Origin: Chamaecyparis obtusa
Taxonomy: Eukaryota > Streptophyta > Pinopsida > Cupressales > Cupressaceae
NCBI GenBank assembly: GCA_027943335.1
Contig: BSBK01008847.1
Span: 310,001 to 374,000, forward strand
Direction of reading: 5' to 3'
Length of the DNA stretch: 64,000 bases
Shown here: positions 13,186-24,274 of the stretch, in pieces
How positions within the stretch are numbered: position 1 is the stretch's first letter
How the letters are laid out: each line of letters begins with the position of its first letter
Translations under genes and position numbers: made by a program
The notes under the pieces: generated by a model
What the model saw: only the letters and a program-made list of their open reading frames with translations
Database searches by the model: none
Told to the model about the DNA's origin: nothing

Positions 13186-14207
13186 CTCTTAAGACACACT
13201 TGAGCATGATAAGGTGTACTAGGACCCCTAGGGAGTCCCCATGACCCCTAGGAGTCCTAAGGCATACTAGGACCCCTAGGGATACCCCATGACCCCTTTT
13301 GACGCATTGGAATGATCAAGTCTATCTTAAGGGGTCCTACGACCCCTTAAGACAGACTTGAGCATTCCAATGCATCAAAAGTGGTCATGGGGACTCTCTA
13401 GGGGTCTTAAAGTGTGATAAGGTGTACTAGGACCCCTAGAGAGTCCCCATGACCCCTTTTGACACATTGGAACCCTCAAGTGTGTCCTAAGGGGTCCTAT
13501 GACCCCTTAGGACACACTTGAGGGTTCCAATGTGTCAAAAGGGGTCATGGGGACTCTCTAGGGGTCCTAACGTGTGATAAGGCTTACTAAGACCCGTAGG
13601 GAGTCCCCATGACCCCTTTCAATACATTGTAATGTTCAAGTGCATCTTAAGGGGTCTTAGGACCTCTTAAGACACACTTGAGCGTTCTAATTTTTCAAAA
13701 GGGGTCATGGGGACTCCCTATGGGTCTTAAGGCATTATAAGGCATACTAGGACCCTTAAGGAGTCCCAATGACCCCTTTTGACACATTGGAACGCTCAAG
13801 TATGTCTTAAGGGGTCTAATGTGTCAAAAGGGGTCATTGGGACTCCCTAGGGGTCTTAACGCATTATAAGGCATACTAGGACCCCTAGGGAGTCCCCATG
13901 ACCCCTTTTGACACATTGGAACACTCAAGTGTGTCTTAAGGGGTCCTAATACCCCTTAAGACACACTTGAGCATTCCAATGTGTCAAAAGGGGTCATGGG
14001 GACTCCCTAGGGGTCCTAAGGCGTACTAGGACCCTAGGGAGACCCCATGACCCCTTAAGACACACTAGAACGCTCAAGTGTGTCTTAAGGGGTCCTGTGA
14101 CCTCTTAAGACACACTTGAGCATTCCAATGTTTCTTAAGGGGTCATGGGGACTCTATAGAGGTCCTAACGCGTTATAAGGCATACTAGGACCCCTAGGGA
14201 GTCCCCA
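13186..14207. repeat. Palindromic ~160-bp satellite, left block (about six monomers)
   Basis: Each monomer is an inverted repeat. One arm reads AGGACCCCTAGGGAGTCCCC, then ATGACCCCTTTTGACACATT, then GGAACGCTCAAGTGTGTCTT; the second arm is its reverse complement and ends GGGGACTCCCTAGGGGTCCT. Hairpins are separated by a spacer of about 20 bases (AACGCGTGATAAGGCATACT). In this block all spacers face the same way. The block stops at 14207 because a Ty3/gypsy element is inserted there and resumes at 19760. It abuts the 179-bp satellite directly near 13186. Confidence 0.93.
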
Positions 14208-14701
14208 TGATCAGGATTAAATTGGGAAAATACTGAAATCTAATTTTTCTAATTTTTCATATGTTTTAGTAAATTGCAATTTTGAGGGTCTTCGATGCAT
14301 TTCTGGGAAAATATGCTACATGATCAAAGAATGATGTTTTCAAATTTTGGGTCAAGATTATTTGAATACCTTTCCAACGCATCAAACGGTTCGTAATTCA
14401 GAGCTAGGATGAGAAAGTTATGCCTTCTTCAAGTGGACCGAAATTTTATATTTAGTTTTTTTGATAAATTTTGATAGTTTTAATAGTTTAATTGTAATAA
14501 ACATTATGATGACTCTTCATTTCAATTCCAATGGATTTGTGTGACCCTTGGGATCCATTTGAGTTGTATAATCTCCAATTTTGAATAGAATGGAGATAGT
14601 TTTTGGTTTGCAATCTTGTTGTTCTCAATTTTCGTGTTGAATTCTACAATAATGCAGGTATCACACTAGGTATTGTAATCTGGTTTTCATAAATCAGATC
14701 A
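14208..14701 (+). repeat. 5' LTR of the Ty3/gypsy element
   Basis: It begins TGATCAGGATTAAATTGGG and ends CATAAATCAGATCA, and corresponds along its whole length to 19267-19759. It is preceded by the target duplication CCCCA. Confidence 0.96.
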
Positions 14702-14702
14702 G

Positions 14703-14716
14703 TGGTATCAAAGCGG
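14703..14716 (+). other. Primer binding site for initiator-methionine tRNA
   Basis: TGGTATCAAAGCGG lies one base after the 5' LTR. Plant initiator-tRNA-Met sites normally read TGGTATCAGAGC, so this copy carries a G-to-A change at the ninth base. Confidence 0.85.
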
Positions 14717-14728
14717 GAACGCTCCTTT

Positions 14729-17700
14729 ATGCCAATTTACACAAGGTCTTCCTACCAAAGATTAGGATTGGATACACAAGATTTGTCAAAATACCCACCT
14801 TTGAGACGCACACGATCGAAGATGTCAGACGATGATGTTAAGAAGTTGGTCGAGGAAGCTTTAAATAAGCAACGAGAGGAGATGATGAGTTAATTTTCAC
14901 ACCTCCTACAGAAGCAAAAACCCTCTGAATCTGAAACATTATTTCGTGGAAATACCCCTTTCAAAGTGCAGGTCAATTTCGACATCCCGAATTTTGAAGG
15001 AAAGGTCGATTCTGAATCTGTTGATAACTGGTTATCAAAGTTGGATAGGTACTTTTCTGTAAATAATTTCTCAGATGCTGAAAAGATAACATTTTCTCTC
15101 CTCAAAGCTGAGACCTATGTGAAATTAGCATGGGAAACCAAAGTAGCAAATAAAGAACAAGAATCAATTGCTGAAGATGGTTTTATACTATCTCTTGATA
15201 AGAAGCCCACATGGGGAGAATTTGTGGAATACATAAAAGAAGCTTACCTCCCGGAGGATGTATATGAACAAAAATACATAGAATGGCAGCTTCTTCGACA
15301 AAAGAGGGATCAGTCTGTGCAAGATTACACCAATACATTCCATTCACTTTCGGAAAAACTCGGTATTGATGATTCAGAGAAGCATCAAATTTTGAAATAT
15401 TGGAGTGGACTTCACAGGTATATTCAAACAGAGATGGAATTTTTAAATATTGAGACATTGGCAACTACATATAAATATGCTACAAAAATTGAAGAAAAAT
15501 TCAAGCAAAAAGGGAAGAGGGACTACTTTGCAAACAACAAGCCAAGGGTTGAAGGTGACAATAAATTTGCAGGAAAACAAGTGACCAAGGAACCTCATTC
15601 AAATTCACCCAAGAACACATGGTGGTCTACTAAAAAGACAGACACAGGTATGTGGTGTGAGATGCATAAGTCCCCAACCCATAATACAAAGGATTGTCGA
15701 AGTATTAAAAATTTGATGACAGAAATACGAGGAGAGGAAGCTGAACCTGAATCGTCACCAATAGATAATTCTGAGAAAGAGGAGAATGATTCCATCATAG
15801 AAGCAAACCCATATGCCGTAGTTGGAACTGCTAAAGTATTGCCCCGTGAAGATGAAGAGAGACTTTTTCATTCACAGATGTGGGTTGATGGAAAGCCTTT
15901 GCATTTTATTGTTGATAGTGGAAGTCAAAAGAATTTGATCTCTAGGGAGACAGTCAAAAGATTAAATCTGAAAGTGACAAGACACCCACAACCATACTCT
16001 ATGGGATGGGTAAATGAGGGACAAGATATTCAAATAAATCAAGAATGTCATTTTCCATATTCAATCAAGCCTTTCAAGGATGAAGTGATATGTGATGTAG
16101 CACCATTGGATGTATGTGATGTCTTGCTGGGGCAGCCATACATGTATCAGAGGCATGGGGTGTATGAGTCCAGGCCACGTAGTGTTACAATCAAGCTTGG
16201 TGGGAAGAGGTATCGAATACCAGAGGTATGTCCAACACAAACTGCTTCTTTAATTAGTGCTAAACAATGTAAACGCTTGGTTGCTCAAACTGGAGCTTTT
16301 GTTGTACTCATGATTCGCCCTAAACAAACAAAGTCAGTTGTTCTTAATACACATGCTAAGGTAACAGAGAATCAACAAAATCAGATGGATAAAATTTGGA
16401 GAGAATATCACAGTGTGTTTACACCACCAGTGGGAGTACCAACACACTGTCAAGTCAAGCACTCTATTGATTTAATTCCAGGCACACCGCTACCACATGA
16501 GCCAATATATAGGAGGTCAGTTTTGGAAAATGATGAGATTAAGAGACAAATTCAGGAGTTGATTCAGAAAGGACACATTCGTCAAAGTGCTTCACCTTGT
16601 GGAAGTCCAATTGTCCTTGCTAAAAAGAAAGATGGGACATGGAGGCTTTGTATTGATTATAGAGCATTAAACAAAATCTCTGTTAAAAATAGATATCCAA
16701 TCCCTCAAATTGATGATTTGTTGGACCAACTTAGGGGGGCTAAATTCTTTACAAAAGCTGACTTGAAGTCTGGATACCACCAAGTACCAATTGATCCAGT
16801 AGATGTGTGGAAGACTACATTTAAATCTAAGGAAGGTTTGTTTGAATGGTTGGTCATGCCTTTTGGCCTAACAAATGCCCCAGCCACATTTATGAGATTG
16901 ATGAATGATGTGCTTAGACCATTCATTGATTCTTTTGTAGTTGTTTATTTGGATGACATAATCATCTTTAGCAGAACTTCGTCTGAGCATTTGAAGCATG
17001 TTGAACAAGCTCTTTCAACTCTGCAAAAACATAAACTTTATGCCAACATTGCGAAGTGTTCTTTTGGTATGCAAAGTATTCAATACTTAGGGTATATAAT
17101 TGACACTGAGGGTGTTCATGTTGATTAAGCAAAGATTCAAATAATCCAAGATTGGCCATCCCCTAAAAATTTCTAAGAGCTTCGCAGCTTCTTGGGCTTA
17201 GCCAACTTCTATCGTAGATTTGTGTTTGGTTTCTCACACATATCATGGCCTCTTAATCAATCACTAAGGGGTGGAGCACAAGCAAAATTTCAGTGGACAG
17301 AGGAAAAGCAACAAGCATTTGAGGAGTTAAAGAAAAGACTATGTTCAGCACCAGTATTGGTCCTTCTAGATCTACACCAAGCATTTGAGATAGAAACAGA
17401 TGCATCAGATTATGCTCTTGGCACGGTACTCACACAACATGGGCATCCTGTTGCCTATCACAGTGAAACTTTTTTTGATACAGTACGTAGGTATCCCACC
17501 TATGATAAGGAGTTGTATGCCATTGTTCAGGCTTGCAAACAATGGAAACACTATATACTGGGAAAGGAAACTGTTATACACACAGACCATAAACCACTCC
17601 AATTCTTGCAAACACAAGGGAAGCTACAGAATGATAGACATCAACGGTGGTCAGCCTATTTACAACAATTTCACCTCAACATTTGTCATAAAAAAGGAAG

Positions 17701-19225
17701 CAGTAACAAGGTGGCAGATTGTTTGAGTAGGCCTCCAATTGCAGGTTTGACAATAGTATTGGATTCATGCGGTCATCAATCATCCACTTGGGAACAACTA
17801 TATAGTACTGACCTTGATTTTGCTAACATCTATAGTAATCTGGTAGAAGGAAAATCTGTCTCTGATTTTCACTTGCAGGATGGGTTTCTTTGCCATAATG
17901 GTCACATATGTGTACCCACTGAAGAACGGAAGAAAATGATATGGGAAGCTCACTACAGTCGTGTTGCAGGACATTTTGGTATTGGTAAGACTACTGCTAT
18001 CCTTCAAAAGTATTTCTATTGGCCAAAAATGAAGCAGGATATCATTTCACATATACAAGCTTGTGCAGCCTGTGCAATTACAAAGCCATCAAATCGTAAG
18101 TTGGGTCTATACTTACCATTACCTATTCTTGATAAGCCATGGCAGTCTATTTCAATGGATTTTATGTCTGGGCTTCCAACTACCAGGTGGGGGCATGATT
18201 GTGTATATGTTGTGGTAGATAGGTTTTCTAAAATGGCTATCATGGTGGCATGTAAAAAGATGATTTCTGTAGAAGATACTGCCAAGCTATTTTTTGAACA
18301 TGTGTGGGTTCATTTTGGTTTGCCAAAAACCATTATTTCTAATAGGGATAGTAGGTTCATCAGCAAATTTTGGTCTGCACTATGGGCTAAAATGGACACG
18401 AAACTGACAAAGTCCATAGCATTCCATCCCCAAACAGATGGGCAGAAAGAAGTGGTGAATCGAATGATTATTCATATTTTACGGATGTATCATTCAAAAC
18501 ATCCTCGCACATGGGATGAAAGCTTACCCTATGTGCAACACAACTACAACCGTGCACTCCATAGTACTACAGGGCACAGTCCATTTGAGGTTTCTCTTGG
18601 GTACCAACCATTGGCACCTATGGATGTAGCAATACCATCTCTACACTCTAGTAGTCCATTGAATGGTGACAAGGAGGTAGATAAAGCAGAAAAATTCATT
18701 GATAACATTAGACACCTACAACAACAAGTTTATGAGATATTGGAGCAGAGTAATCAAAAGTATAAGGAAAGACATGATAAACATAGAACTCCTCATCAGT
18801 TTCAGGTTGGTGACAAGGTATGGTTACATCTTCAGAAAGAGCGCCTACATGGACCAAATAGGAAGCTTCATCCTCTTCGTTATGGACCATACACTATTGT
18901 GAAACAAGTTGGTGAGAATGCTTTTGAACTTAATTTGCCACCCTTTTTGGGACTGCACCCAGTTTTCAATGTGGAATTGTTGAGACCCTATTTTCCTCCT
19001 TTATTGGATATCTCCCAAGCTACTAAACACATTCAAGCTGCAGAGTTAAATCCCTCTACTACTGCTCCAGTCCAGTGTGACCATGTTATTGAAGCCATTT
19101 TAAAGACTTTGAGAAATCAGAACATTCCTTTGTATCAGGTGGTTCGAGCTAGTCAGCATTCTCATCAAGGCAAGTGGTTTACTAAGGAACAAATTGAAGA
19201 AAAATTTCCTCATATGTTGCAGTAG
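14729..19225 (+). pseudogene. Ty3/gypsy gag-pol polyprotein, one frame with three premature stops
   Basis: A single frame runs from an ATG at 14729 to a TAG at 19223-19225 (about 1499 codons). It is interrupted by TAA at 14891, 17126 and 17174. Each fits a CAA (Gln) to TAA change. Order along the frame: gag capsid-like region (about 15020-15520); a CHHC knuckle variant (CEMHKSPTHNTKDC, about 15655-15700) in place of CCHC; aspartic protease with DSG at 15914; reverse transcriptase with WRLCIDYRALNK and YLDD at 16946-16957; RNase H with ETDASDYALG near 17393; integrase with a zinc-finger half (CAACA near 18060) and core. The core retains Asp in SMDFMSG (near 18158) and Glu in DGQKEVVNR (near 18450). 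Its second Asp position reads SNRDSRF where the family has SDRD, so a catalytic residue appears lost. The C-terminal tail (VIEAIL...QVVRAS) may be a worn chromodomain. Confidence 0.95.
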
Positions 19226-19253
19226 ATTAGTGCAATGGGGCCCATTGCCTCTT

Positions 19254-19266
19254 AAGGGGGGAGGAA
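19254..19266 (+). other. Polypurine tract
   Basis: AAGGGGGGAGGAA abuts the first base of the 3' LTR, the position required for plus-strand priming. Confidence 0.9.
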
Positions 19267-19759
19267 TGATTAGGATTAAATTGGGAAAATACTGAAATCT
19301 AATTTTTCCAATTTTTCATATGTTTTAGTAAATTGCAATTTTGAGGGTCTTCGGTGCATTTGTGGGAAAATATGCTACATGATCAAAGATCGATGTTTCT
19401 GAAATTTGGGTGAAGATTATTTGAATACCTTTCCAATGCATCAAACAGTTCGTAATTCAGAGCTAGGATGAGAAAGTTATTCCTTCTTCAAGTGGACCGA
19501 AATTTTATATTTAGTTTTTTGATAAATTTTGATAGTTTTAATAGTTTAATTGTAATAAACATTATAATGACTCTTCATTTCAATTCCAAGGGATTTGTGT
19601 GACCCTTGGGATCCATTCGACTTGTATAAACTCCAATTTTGAATAGAATGGAGATAGTTTTTGGTTTGCAATCTTGTTGTTCTCAATTTTCATGTTGAAT
19701 TCTACAATACTGTAGTTATCACACTAGGTATTGTAATCTGGTTTTCATAAATCAAATCA
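19267..19759 (+). repeat. 3' LTR of the Ty3/gypsy element
   Basis: It begins TGATTAGGATTAAATTGGG and ends CATAAATCAAATCA. It differs from the 5' LTR by about 25 substitutions and one T-run length difference, and is followed by CCCCA. Confidence 0.96.
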
Positions 19760-21745
19760 CCCCATGACCCCTTTTGACACATTGGAATGTTCAAGTGTGT
19801 CTTAAGGGGTATTAGGACCCCTTAAGACACACTTAATCATTCCAATGTGTCAAAAGGGGTCATGGGGACTCTCTAGGGGTCCTAATGCATGATAAGGCAT
19901 ACTAGGACCCCTTAAGACACACTTGAGCATTCCAATGTGTCAAAAGGGGTCATGGGGACTCCCTAGGGGTCATAGTATGCCTTATAACGCGTTAGGACCT
20001 CTATAGAGTCCCCATGACCCCTTAAGACACATTGGAATGCTCAAGTGTGTCTTAAGAGGTCATAGGACCCCTTAAGACACATTTGAGTGTTCCAATGTGT
20101 CTTAAGGGGTCATGGGGACTCCCTAGGGTCCTAGTATGCCTTAGGACCCCTAGGGAGTCCCCATGACCCCTTTTGACACATTGGAAATCTCAAGTGTGTC
20201 TTAAGGGGTATTAGGACCGCTTAAGACACACTTAAGTGTTCCAATGTGTTGAAAGAGGTCATGGGGACTTCCTAGGGGTCCTAGTATGCCTTATTATGTG
20301 TTAGGACCCCTAGGGAGTCCCCATGACCCCTTAAGACACATTGGAATACTCAAGTGTGTCTTAAGTGGTTCTATGACCCCTTAAGACATACTTGAGCATT
20401 CCAATGTATCTTAAGGGGTCATGGAGACTCTCTAGGGCTCCTAATGTGTGGTAAGGCATTCTAGGACCCCTAGGAAGTCCCCATAACCCCTTTTGACATA
20501 TTATAACTCTCAAGTGTGTCATAAGGGGTCCTATTATGCCTTATCATATGTTAGGACCCCTAGGAAATGCCCATGACCCCTTTTGACACATTGGAATGCT
20601 CAAGTGTGTCTTAAGGGGTATTAGTACCCCTTAAAACACACTTGAGCATTCCAATGTGTCAAAAGGGGCCATGGGGACTCCCTAGGGGTCCTCTAGAATG
20701 CTTTATCACATGTTAGGACCCCTAGAGAGTCTCCATGAACCCTTAAGACACATTGGAATGCTCAAGTGTGTCTTAAGGGGTCATGGGGACTCCCTAGGGG
20801 TCCTAGTATGCCTTATCACATGTTAGGACCCCTAGAGAGTCCCCGTGACCCCTTAAGACACATTGGAATGCTCAAGTGTGTCTTAAGGGGTCATAGGACC
20901 CTTTAAGACACACTTGAGCATTCCAATGTGTCAAAAGGGGTCATGGGGACTCCCTAGAGGTCCTAGTAAGCCTTATCATGTGTTGGGACCTCTATAGAGT
21001 CCCCATGACCCATTAAGACACATTGGAATTCTCAAGTGTGTCTTAAGAGGTCAGAGGACCCCTTAAGACACACTTGAGCATTCCAATGTGTCTTAAGGGG
21101 TCATTGGGACTCCCTAGGGGTCCTAGTATGCTTTAGGACCCCTAGGGAGTCCCCATGACCCCTTTTGACACATTGGAACGCTCAAGTGTGTCTTAAGGGG
21201 TATTAGGACCCCTTAAGACACACTTAAGTGTTCCAATGTGTCAAAAGAAGTCATGGGGACCCCCTAGGGGTCCTAGTATGCCTTATCACGCCTTAGGACC
21301 CTTGGGAGTCCCCATGACCCCTTTTGACAAATTGGAATGCTCAAGTGTGTCTTAAGGGGTCCTACAACCCCTTAAGACACACTTGAGCATTCCAATGTGT
21401 CAAAAGCATTCATGGGGACTCCCTAGGGGTCCTAGTATGCCTTATCACACCTTAGGACCCCTAGAGATTCTCCATGACCCCTTAAGACACATTGGAATGC
21501 TCAAGTGTGTCTTAAGGGGTCGTAGGACCCCTTAAGACACACTTGAGTGTTCAAATGTGTCAAAAGGGGTCATGGGGACTCCCTAGGGGTCCTAGTATGC
21601 ATTATCACACATTAGGACCCCTAGAGATTCCCCATGACCACTTAAGACACATTGGAATGCTCAAGTGTGTCTTAAGGGGTCCTACGACCCCTTAAGACAC
21701 ACTTGAGCATTCCAATGTGTCAAAAGGGGTCATGGGGACTCCTTA
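19760..21745. repeat. Palindromic ~160-bp satellite, proximal subfamily (GGGAGTCCCC type)
   Basis: This block continues the same hairpin monomer after the retrotransposon, beginning with the second CCCCA. Both arms carry the GGGAGTCCCC / GGGGACTCCC form. The inter-hairpin spacer occurs in both orientations: GATAAGGCATACT (forward) near 19880 and 20440, and AGTATGCCTTATC (reverse) near 19975, 20285, 20530, 20695, 20810, 20970, 21285, 21430 and 21595. Starts of AGGACCCC near 20142 and 20303 give a period of about 161 bases. Some monomers have lost one arm (for example near 20760-20800). Confidence 0.93.
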
Positions 21746-23291
21746 GGGGTCCTAACATGTGATAAGGTGTACCAGGACCCCTTGGAAGTGCACACAACCC
21801 CTTTTGGCACATGAAACATTTGAGCATTCCAATGTGTCAATAAGGGTCATGGAGACTTCCTAGGGGCCCTAACACATGATAAGGCATACTAGGACCCCTA
21901 GGAAGTCCCCATGACCCCTTTTGACACATTTCAACACTCAAGTGTGTCCCAAGGGGTTGTATGACCCCTTATGACACACTTGGGTGTTCTCATGTGTGAA
22001 AAGGGGTCATGGGGACTTCCTAGGGCTCCTAGTACACCTTATCATGTGTTAGGACCCCTAAGAAGTCTCCATGACCCCTACTGACACATTGGAATGATCA
22101 AGTGTTTCCTAAGGGGTCCTACAACCCCTTCAGAAACACTTGAGCATTCAAATGTTTCAAAAGGGGTCATGAGGATTTTCTAGGGTTACTAGTATGCATT
22201 ATCACACATTAGAACCCTTAGGAAGTCCCCATGACCCCTATTGACACATTGGAATGCTCAAGTGTGTCCTAAGGGGTCTTACAACACCTTCAGACATAGT
22301 TGTGCATTCAAATGTTTCAAAAGGGGTTACAGGGACTTCCTAGGTGTCCTAACACATGATAAGGCGTACTAGGACCCCTAGCAAGTCCCCATGAACCATT
22401 TTGACATATTTGAACCCTCAAGTGTGTCTGAAGGGGTCCTATGACCCCTTAGGACATACTTGAGGGTTCTAATGTGTCAAAAGGAGTCATGAGGACTTCC
22501 TAGGGGTCCGAACATGTGATAAGGTGTACTAGGACCCGTACGAAGGACCCATGGCCCCTTTTGACACATTTCAACACTCAAATATGTCCTAAGGGGTCGT
22601 GTGACCCCTTATGACACACTTGAGCATTCTCATGTGTCAAAAGGGGACATGGGGACTTTCTAGGGGTCCTAGTACGCCTTATCACATGTTAGGACCCCTA
22701 GGAAGTCCCCATGACCCCTATTGACACATTGGAATGCTCAAGTGTGTCCTAAGGGGTCCTACGACCCCTTCAGACACACTTGAGAATTCAAATCTTTCAA
22801 AAGGGGTCATGGGACTTCCTATGGGTACTAGTATGCCTTATCACATGTTAGGATCCCTAGGAAGTCCCCATGACCCCTATTGACACATTTGAATGCTCAA
22901 GTGTCTCCTAAGGGGTCCTATGACCCCTTTATACATAGTTGTGTGCTCAAATGTTTCAAAAGGGGTCATGGGGACTTCCTAGGGGCCCTAACGCATGATA
23001 AGGCATACTAGGACTGCTACGAAGTCCCCATGAACCATTTTGACATATTTGAACCCTCAAGTGTTTCCAAAGGGGTCCTACGACCCCTTGGGACACACTT
23101 TAGGTTCTAATGTGTGAAAAGGAGTCATGGGGACTTCCTAGGGGTCCTAATGCGTGATAAGGTGCACTAGGACCCGTACGAAGTCCCCATGACCCCTTTT
23201 GACACATTTCAACACTCAGGTGTGTCCCAAAGGGTCTTATGACCCCTTATGACACACTCGAGTGTTCTCATGTGTCAAAAGGGGTCATGAG
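21746..23291. repeat. Palindromic satellite, distal subfamily (GGAAGTCCCC type) with ~640-bp higher-order repeat
   Basis: From about 21770 both arms switch to GGAAGTCCCC / GGGGACTTCC. Spacer orientation runs F,F,R,R,F,F,R,R,F,F at about 21750, 21865, 22030, 22190, 22350, 22510, 22670, 22830, 22990 and 23150. Diagnostic variants recur every fourth monomer: TCAACACTCA at 21931, 22571 and 23209 (steps of 640 and 638), and GAACCATTTTGACATATTTG at about 22393 and 23032 (639). The TACTAG variant of the reverse spacer occurs near 22188 and 22828. The higher-order unit is therefore four hairpin monomers. Confidence 0.9.
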
Positions 23292-24274
23292 TGTACACAC
23301 AAAAGTAGTGCACTTCTATGAATCCTTACATGTAAGATTGCTCAACAATGAGGCCTCACAAATCGACTCATAGCTCTCTATGCATGGAGTTGCAAGGGAC
23401 TATGAATTTTCTCTCAGCTAGAGCTACAAGCTTGTGACCTTGCTAGTCAACCATACAATGAGAAATTCGAATGAGGACAAGGGAAAGAATGTCAATATCC
23501 CCAAATTGAATCAAAGTATGCAAATGCAATGCAAGCTAATATGAATATGCAAGATGAATCTATCAAAATGAAAATACAATGCAACTATGAAAGGAAATAG
23601 CAATGGATTACAATTCCCCTAATTAAGCTATGTGAAGCTAATCTATTGCATAAAAGGAAATCTAAGCTAGTATGCCATGATTATGCAACTAAAAAAAGGA
23701 AATATTCCACTAGAATGTAATGCAACAAGAAATCTTCAAGTCTTCAAAAGCTCCAAATGTACCTAGAAAACCTGTAGCATAACATTAGCATAAAAGAGAT
23801 AGATATGCAAATGAGGAAGAGAGCTCTTCTTTTATAGGAAGTAAAAAGGAATGGACCATTGAGATTAAGAGGCAAAAGACTTAATCAACAGTGGAGCTTG
23901 AAAGAGGAGCAATCCATGTGCACAAGTATCCTCCAATGAGAAAATAAGAGTTGACTTTTGTGTCCATATGAGACAAAAAGTGCTTTTCCCCTTTTTGTGA
24001 AATAAGAATAATGTTTTATTTGTGCAACTTAGGATAAGAGGAAAAGTGGGGCTTTTTATTTATTAAAAGGGGAGGAAATATTCCTTTTAATTAAATAAAG
24101 ACTTAGAATAAAATGGTTAGCCCATAGGATAAAAATCTAATATATGATCGAAATTAAGACTTGATCAAGAAATTGATAATGTTGAAAATATTGATTATTG
24201 ATAAAACTGATTCAGGATTGATAAATCAAATAAATGGGGCCCAAAGTCTAGGTGACCATTTTAGGGTGCATACA
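23292..24274. mobile_element. Probable solo LTR (about 983 bp) inserted in the satellite
   Basis: Non-satellite sequence interrupts the array. It begins TGTACACAC and ends GTGCATACA, giving the TG...CA termini and short inverted ends typical of LTRs. Flanking pentamers are ATGAG (23287-23291) and ATGGG (24275-24279); the satellite consensus at this place is ATGGG, so they fit a 5-base target duplication with one later change. No coding sequence, primer site or purine tract is visible inside, and a second LTR is absent. Recombination between two LTRs would leave this. A small non-autonomous transposon is an alternative. Confidence 0.65.

Larger units (their letters stand above)
14208..19759 (+). 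mobile_element. Complete Ty3/gypsy LTR retrotransposon inserted in the palindromic satellite
   Basis: The element has two LTRs of about 494 bp (14208-14701 and 19267-19759), both starting TGAT and ending ATCA. A 5-base target duplication CCCCA flanks it (14203-14207 and 19760-19764). An initiator-methionine-type primer binding site follows the left LTR and a purine tract precedes the right LTR. Removing the element restores an uninterrupted satellite arm. The LTRs differ at roughly 25 of about 490 positions by eye (near 5 percent), so the insertion is not recent. The internal polyprotein is one reading frame with three premature stops and an altered integrase residue, so the copy cannot move by itself. 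Domain order protease-RT-RNase H-integrase places it in Ty3/gypsy; the primer type fits the chromovirus branch, which is inference. Confidence 0.96.
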
